A DNA stretch of 64,000 bases from positions 1 to 64,000 of the forward strand of contig NZ_LGDY01000080.1 in NCBI RefSeq assembly GCF_001279525.1, read 5' to 3'. Position 1 is the first letter of the stretch; each line of letters opens with the position of its first letter. Origin of the DNA: Nocardia sp. NRRL S-836 (lineage in GTDB: Bacteria; Actinomycetota; Actinomycetes; Mycobacteriales; Pseudonocardiaceae). The translations under genes and the position numbers were made by a program. Under the pieces are notes generated by a model. The model searched no databases and was not told where the DNA came from. It was given only the letters and a program-made list of their open reading frames with translations. This document shows positions 61,537 to 64,000 of this stretch, piece by piece.

Positions 61537-62103
61537 TCAGGCGGCGTGTACCGGCAGCAGTCCGTTGTCCCGTGCGAGGACCAGGCCCGGTGCGGTGCGG
61601 TCGCGTTCGGACAGCACGACGTCGGCCGGCACGGGCAGCGCCAGGTCCGGGTCCACGAGGGACACCGCCAGCTCGTCGGCGGGTTCGTAGGCGCGGGACA
61701 GCAGGTAGTGCACGGTGGAGTGGTCGTCCAGGGCGATGAACGCGTGGCCGAGTCCTGGCGGGAGGTAGACGGCGCGGAAGCCGTCGCCCGACAGCTCGAC
61801 GGAGTCCCACGCGCCGAACGTCGGCGAGCCGACCCGCAGGTCCACCACGATGTCCAGCACCCGCCCACGCGAACAGGTCACGTACTTCGCGCAACCCGGT
61901 GCCGTGCGGGCGTAGTGCACGCCGCGGGCAACCCCGCGGCGTGACACGCTGGCGCTGGCCTGGGCCACGGCGAACAGCGGCGCACCGACCGCCTCGGCGA
62001 ACACCTCGTGCTGGAACGGGGAGACGAACAGGCCGCGGTCGTCCGGGAACACCTCGGGCTCGAAAACCCAGGCCCCGCCGACAGAAAGTGCGCGGGCTCT
62101 CAT
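61537..62103 (-). CDS. dTDP-4-keto-6-deoxyhexose epimerase (RmlC/EvaD-like)
   Basis: The 188-aa cupin has the RmlC active-site motif RGVHYAR (catalytic His near 63), FVSPFQHEVFAE and YLPPGLGHAFIALDDHSTVHYLLS. It inverts C-3 and/or C-5 of the 4-keto sugar; in the EvaD subgroup only C-5, giving an L-sugar. It starts at ATG 62103, 65 bp downstream of the operator-like repeat, and precedes the 2,3-dehydratase gene by 19 bp. Confidence 0.85.
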   Translation of the reverse strand: MRARALSVGGAWVFEPEVFPDDRGLFVSPFQHEVFAEAVGAPLFAVAQASASVSRRGVARGVHYARTAPGCAKYVTCSRGRVLDIVVDLRVGSPTFGAWDSVELSGDGFRAVYLPPGLGHAFIALDDHSTVHYLLSRAYEPADELAVSLVDPDLALPVPADVVLSERDRTAPGLVLARDNGLLPVHAA

Positions 62104-62167
62104 CGACGACCTCCGTCTCAGGACGGTGATCAGCGTGCAGCGGCCCGAACCGCGTGGTCAACCAGCT

Positions 62168-62196
62168 TAGGGGAACCCCTATCCGGGGTTAGGGGT
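62168..62196. promoter_or_regulatory. operator-like repeat before the epimerase gene
   Basis: TAGGGG-AA-CCCCTA (62168-62181) is a perfect inverted repeat and is followed by a further TTAGGGGT half-site (62189-62196). Very similar sequences occur at 58911-58926. It lies 65 bp upstream of the epimerase start and overlaps the 3' end of the ketoreductase gene, so it may mark an internal promoter of the sugar operon. Confidence 0.55.
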
Positions 62197-63156
62197 GTCC
62201 GGCCGTAGATCGTCCACTGAGGACTGGATCAGGTGGGCGACGGTCCTCGACACCGCGTCGGCCAGGGGAACCCGGGCCCGCCAGCCGGTGGCCAGGGTGA
62301 GGCCGGCCGGGTCGGCCACGAGGCTGCGGAAGTCCGACGCGGTGGCGTACGGCGGTGGCGGCACCGACCGCACCGGCACGGCCGGGCGGCCGGTCAGTTC
62401 CGCGACGGTGGCGGCGACGAGCTCGAACAACGCGCGCACCGCGATCCCGGCGCCCGAGCCGACGAGCCACGCCCGCCCGGCCAGCCCGTCGGCGTGCGCC
62501 ACGGCCGCCGCGAACGCCTCGGCGACGTCCTCGACGAACACCAGGTCGCGTTCCACGTCCCCGGCTCCCCACACGGTCAGCGGCTCGCCCGCGAGCGCAC
62601 GCCGTGCCATCGCGGTCACCACGCCCCGGTCCGGGGAGCCGGTGGAGGGGCCGAACACGGTGGGCAGCCTCAGGGAGCAGCCGCCCGCGTCGAGTACGAG
62701 CCGTTCGGCGGCGCACTTCTGCCGGTCGTACTCCGACCCGGGGTGGTCGGTTTCGGTGCCGTCGATCCGTTCTGGCGCACCCGGCCCGACCTGCGAGGTG
62801 GAGCCGGCGAACACGACGGTCCCCCGAGCGGCGTCCACGGCCTCGGCGACGATGCCGACGTTCACCCTGGCGGCGTCGGCAGCACCGCCGTCCGCGACCC
62901 GCCAGGTGCCGCCACCGGTGAACAGCACCAGTGGCAGCACCACGTCCGCGCCCGCGACCGCGGCGGCCACCGCGCCGGGCTCGGTGAGGTCAGCCGCGAC
63001 GACCTCGGCCGGGAACGGCGGCACGCCGGGATCGCGTGCCACCACCCGCACCCGTGCGTCCAGCGCCGCCAGCCGTGCGGACACCGCGGAACCCACGAAC
63101 CCCGACCCGCCGAGCACCGCGACGAGCGTGCCGGCCAGTTCTCCCGGCACGCTCAC
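62179..63156 (-). CDS. NDP-hexose 4-ketoreductase
   Basis: The 325-aa protein is an extended short-chain dehydrogenase with VAVLGGSGFVGSAVSARL (NAD(P)H site) and an S...YxxxK triad (GSTSQVG, then EYDRQK, Tyr near 156). It resembles EvaE/TylD-type reductases that set the final 4-OH of the deoxysugar. The GTG at 63156 overlaps the C-methyltransferase stop by 4 nt; the twelve-residue upstream extension is in the other gene. Confidence 0.8.
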   Translation of the reverse strand: MSVPGELAGTLVAVLGGSGFVGSAVSARLAALDARVRVVARDPGVPPFPAEVVAADLTEPGAVAAAVAGADVVLPLVLFTGGGTWRVADGGAADAARVNVGIVAEAVDAARGTVVFAGSTSQVGPGAPERIDGTETDHPGSEYDRQKCAAERLVLDAGGCSLRLPTVFGPSTGSPDRGVVTAMARRALAGEPLTVWGAGDVERDLVFVEDVAEAFAAAVAHADGLAGRAWLVGSGAGIAVRALFELVAATVAELTGRPAVPVRSVPPPPYATASDFRSLVADPAGLTLATGWRARVPLADAVSRTVAHLIQSSVDDLRPDTPNPG

Positions 63157-64000
63157 ACCACGTGGACGTCGGGCACGTACAGGATCCACTTGCCGCCCGC
63201 CGCGCGGAACGCCTCCTCCTTGGCCATGATCTCCCCGGCGTGGTTCCAGGCGAACAGCAGCGCGTAGCCGGGATAGGGGTCGGCGAAGGCGGCCGGCGGG
63301 CGCACCGGGATGCCCGAGCCGGGCGCCAGCCGGTGCTGCTTGGCGGGCGTGGTGTCGCTGATGAACTCGACCAGGTCCGGTCCGATGCCGCAGAGGTTCG
63401 TGACGGTGGCGCTCTTGGCGGTGGCGCCGTAGCCGACGACCCGCTCCCCCTTCGCCTTCAGGTCCTCCAGCAGCGCCACGAGGTCGGTGCGGATCGCGCG
63501 GACCCGGTCGCCGAACCCGTCGAGGACGGCGCGGTCGTGCAGGCCGCGCGCCTGCTCCTCGGCGAGCAGGGCGGCGACGGCGGCGGAGGGGGTGCGCGCA
63601 CCGGGCAGGGCCAGGGTGTAGCGGACCTCGCCGCCGTGCACCGGCAGGCGTTCGACGTCGACCAGCTCCAGGCCGTGCCGGCGGGCCATGGCGTCCACGG
63701 AGGTGGCGCTGAAGAGGAAGAAGTGCTCGTCGTAGATCTGGTCGAACGAGGTCTGCTCGACGATGTCGCCGAGGTAGGGGTCCTCGAACACGAACGCCCC
63801 ACCGGGTTTGAGCAGCGCCACGACACCGCGCAGGATCGAGTCCGCGTAAGGGATGTGGCAGAACGTGTTCGCGGCGTACACGAGGTCGGCCGGACCGTCC
63901 TGGTCGCGGATGGACAGCGCGGTGGACTCCTCGAAGAAGTCCTTGCGGACCCGCACGCCCGCCTCGGCGGCCAGGTCGGCGACGGCGCCGGACGGTTCCA
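63153..64000 (-). CDS. NDP-hexose C-methyltransferase, C-terminal part
   Basis: The frame is open to the window edge, so the 5' end is missing and only 281 residues are visible. LVYAANTFCHIPYADSILRGVVALLKPGGAFVFEDPYLGDI is methyltransferase motif material, and VVGYGATAKSATVTNLCGIGPDLVEFISDTTPAKQHRLAPGSGIPV is the C-terminal domain that marks the TylC3/EvaC/NovU sugar C-methyltransferases. It should add the 3-C-methyl group to the 3-keto sugar. The N-terminal zinc-binding domain expected in this family lies outside the window. Confidence 0.88.
   Translation of the reverse strand, partial: EPSGAVADLAAEAGVRVRKDFFEESTALSIRDQDGPADLVYAANTFCHIPYADSILRGVVALLKPGGAFVFEDPYLGDIVEQTSFDQIYDEHFFLFSATSVDAMARRHGLELVDVERLPVHGGEVRYTLALPGARTPSAAVAALLAEEQARGLHDRAVLDGFGDRVRAIRTDLVALLEDLKAKGERVVGYGATAKSATVTNLCGIGPDLVEFISDTTPAKQHRLAPGSGIPVRPPAAFADPYPGYALLFAWNHAGEIMAKEEAFRAAGGKWILYVPDVHVV

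Overview
The window is GC-rich, codon-biased DNA of an actinomycete. Secreted proteins, AfsR/SARP and PucR regulators, a LacI-type CebR operator and many 4-nt start/stop overlaps suggest a Pseudonocardiales-like genus (Lentzea, Saccharothrix or Actinosynnema type). That placement is inference from gene content; no rRNA or other phylogenetic marker is present.

Region 1 (1-9.9 kb) begins with transposase remnants. It continues with ordinary accessory metabolism: a secreted SMP-30-type beta-propeller, a GreA-like protein, a D-amino-acid dehydrogenase with a PucR regulator, an epoxide hydrolase, a PQQ-type sugar dehydrogenase behind a perfect CebR box, and a protein made of four cold-shock domains.

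Region 2 (9.99-22.6 kb) is a tight eight-gene minus-strand operon whose genes overlap or nearly touch. In transcription order it encodes a degenerate J-domain-like protein, an Hsp70, a pseudokinase-TPR protein, a membrane-anchored TPR protein, a 68-aa protein, a 545-aa TPR protein, a TIR/beta-propeller protein and a 1160-aa TPR-like protein. A perfect 14-bp palindrome lies just upstream. It looks like a chaperone-coupled sensor/effector system, possibly anti-phage, and is the strongest candidate for an under-described system.

Region 3 (22.7-28.5 kb) holds secreted M15-like and HEXXH metallopeptidases, a leucine-rich-repeat protein, a TY-Chap-like protein and a DNA-binding regulator.

Region 4 (28.7-38.2 kb) is a phosphonate biosynthesis locus. 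PEP mutase (EDK...KxNS signature) and phosphonopyruvate decarboxylase are joined by a biotin-carboxylase-like ATP-grasp enzyme, an Fe/2-oxoglutarate oxygenase, a methyltransferase, a ferritin-like diiron enzyme, a nucleotidyltransferase-methyltransferase fusion, a dTMP-kinase-like protein and a 73-aa peptide that could be a carrier or precursor. The combination matches no phosphonate pathway I recognise.

Region 5 (38.2-64 kb) is a type II polyketide-like cluster. One 17-gene minus-strand operon runs from a ketoreductase through ACP, dehydratase, GcvT-like protein, a fused KS/chain-length-factor protein, nitroreductase, flavoprotein, hydrolases, malonyltransferase and two phosphopantetheinyl-transferase-like proteins to an ABC exporter. 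Flanking genes give an aromatic-hydroxylase-type flavoprotein, a SARP activator, a glycosyltransferase and five sugar genes with exactly the enzyme set of dTDP-epivancosamine (EvaA-E type) synthesis. The product is probably a reduced polyketide carrying an amino-C-methyl deoxysugar. The cluster continues past the right edge, where the C-methyltransferase is cut.
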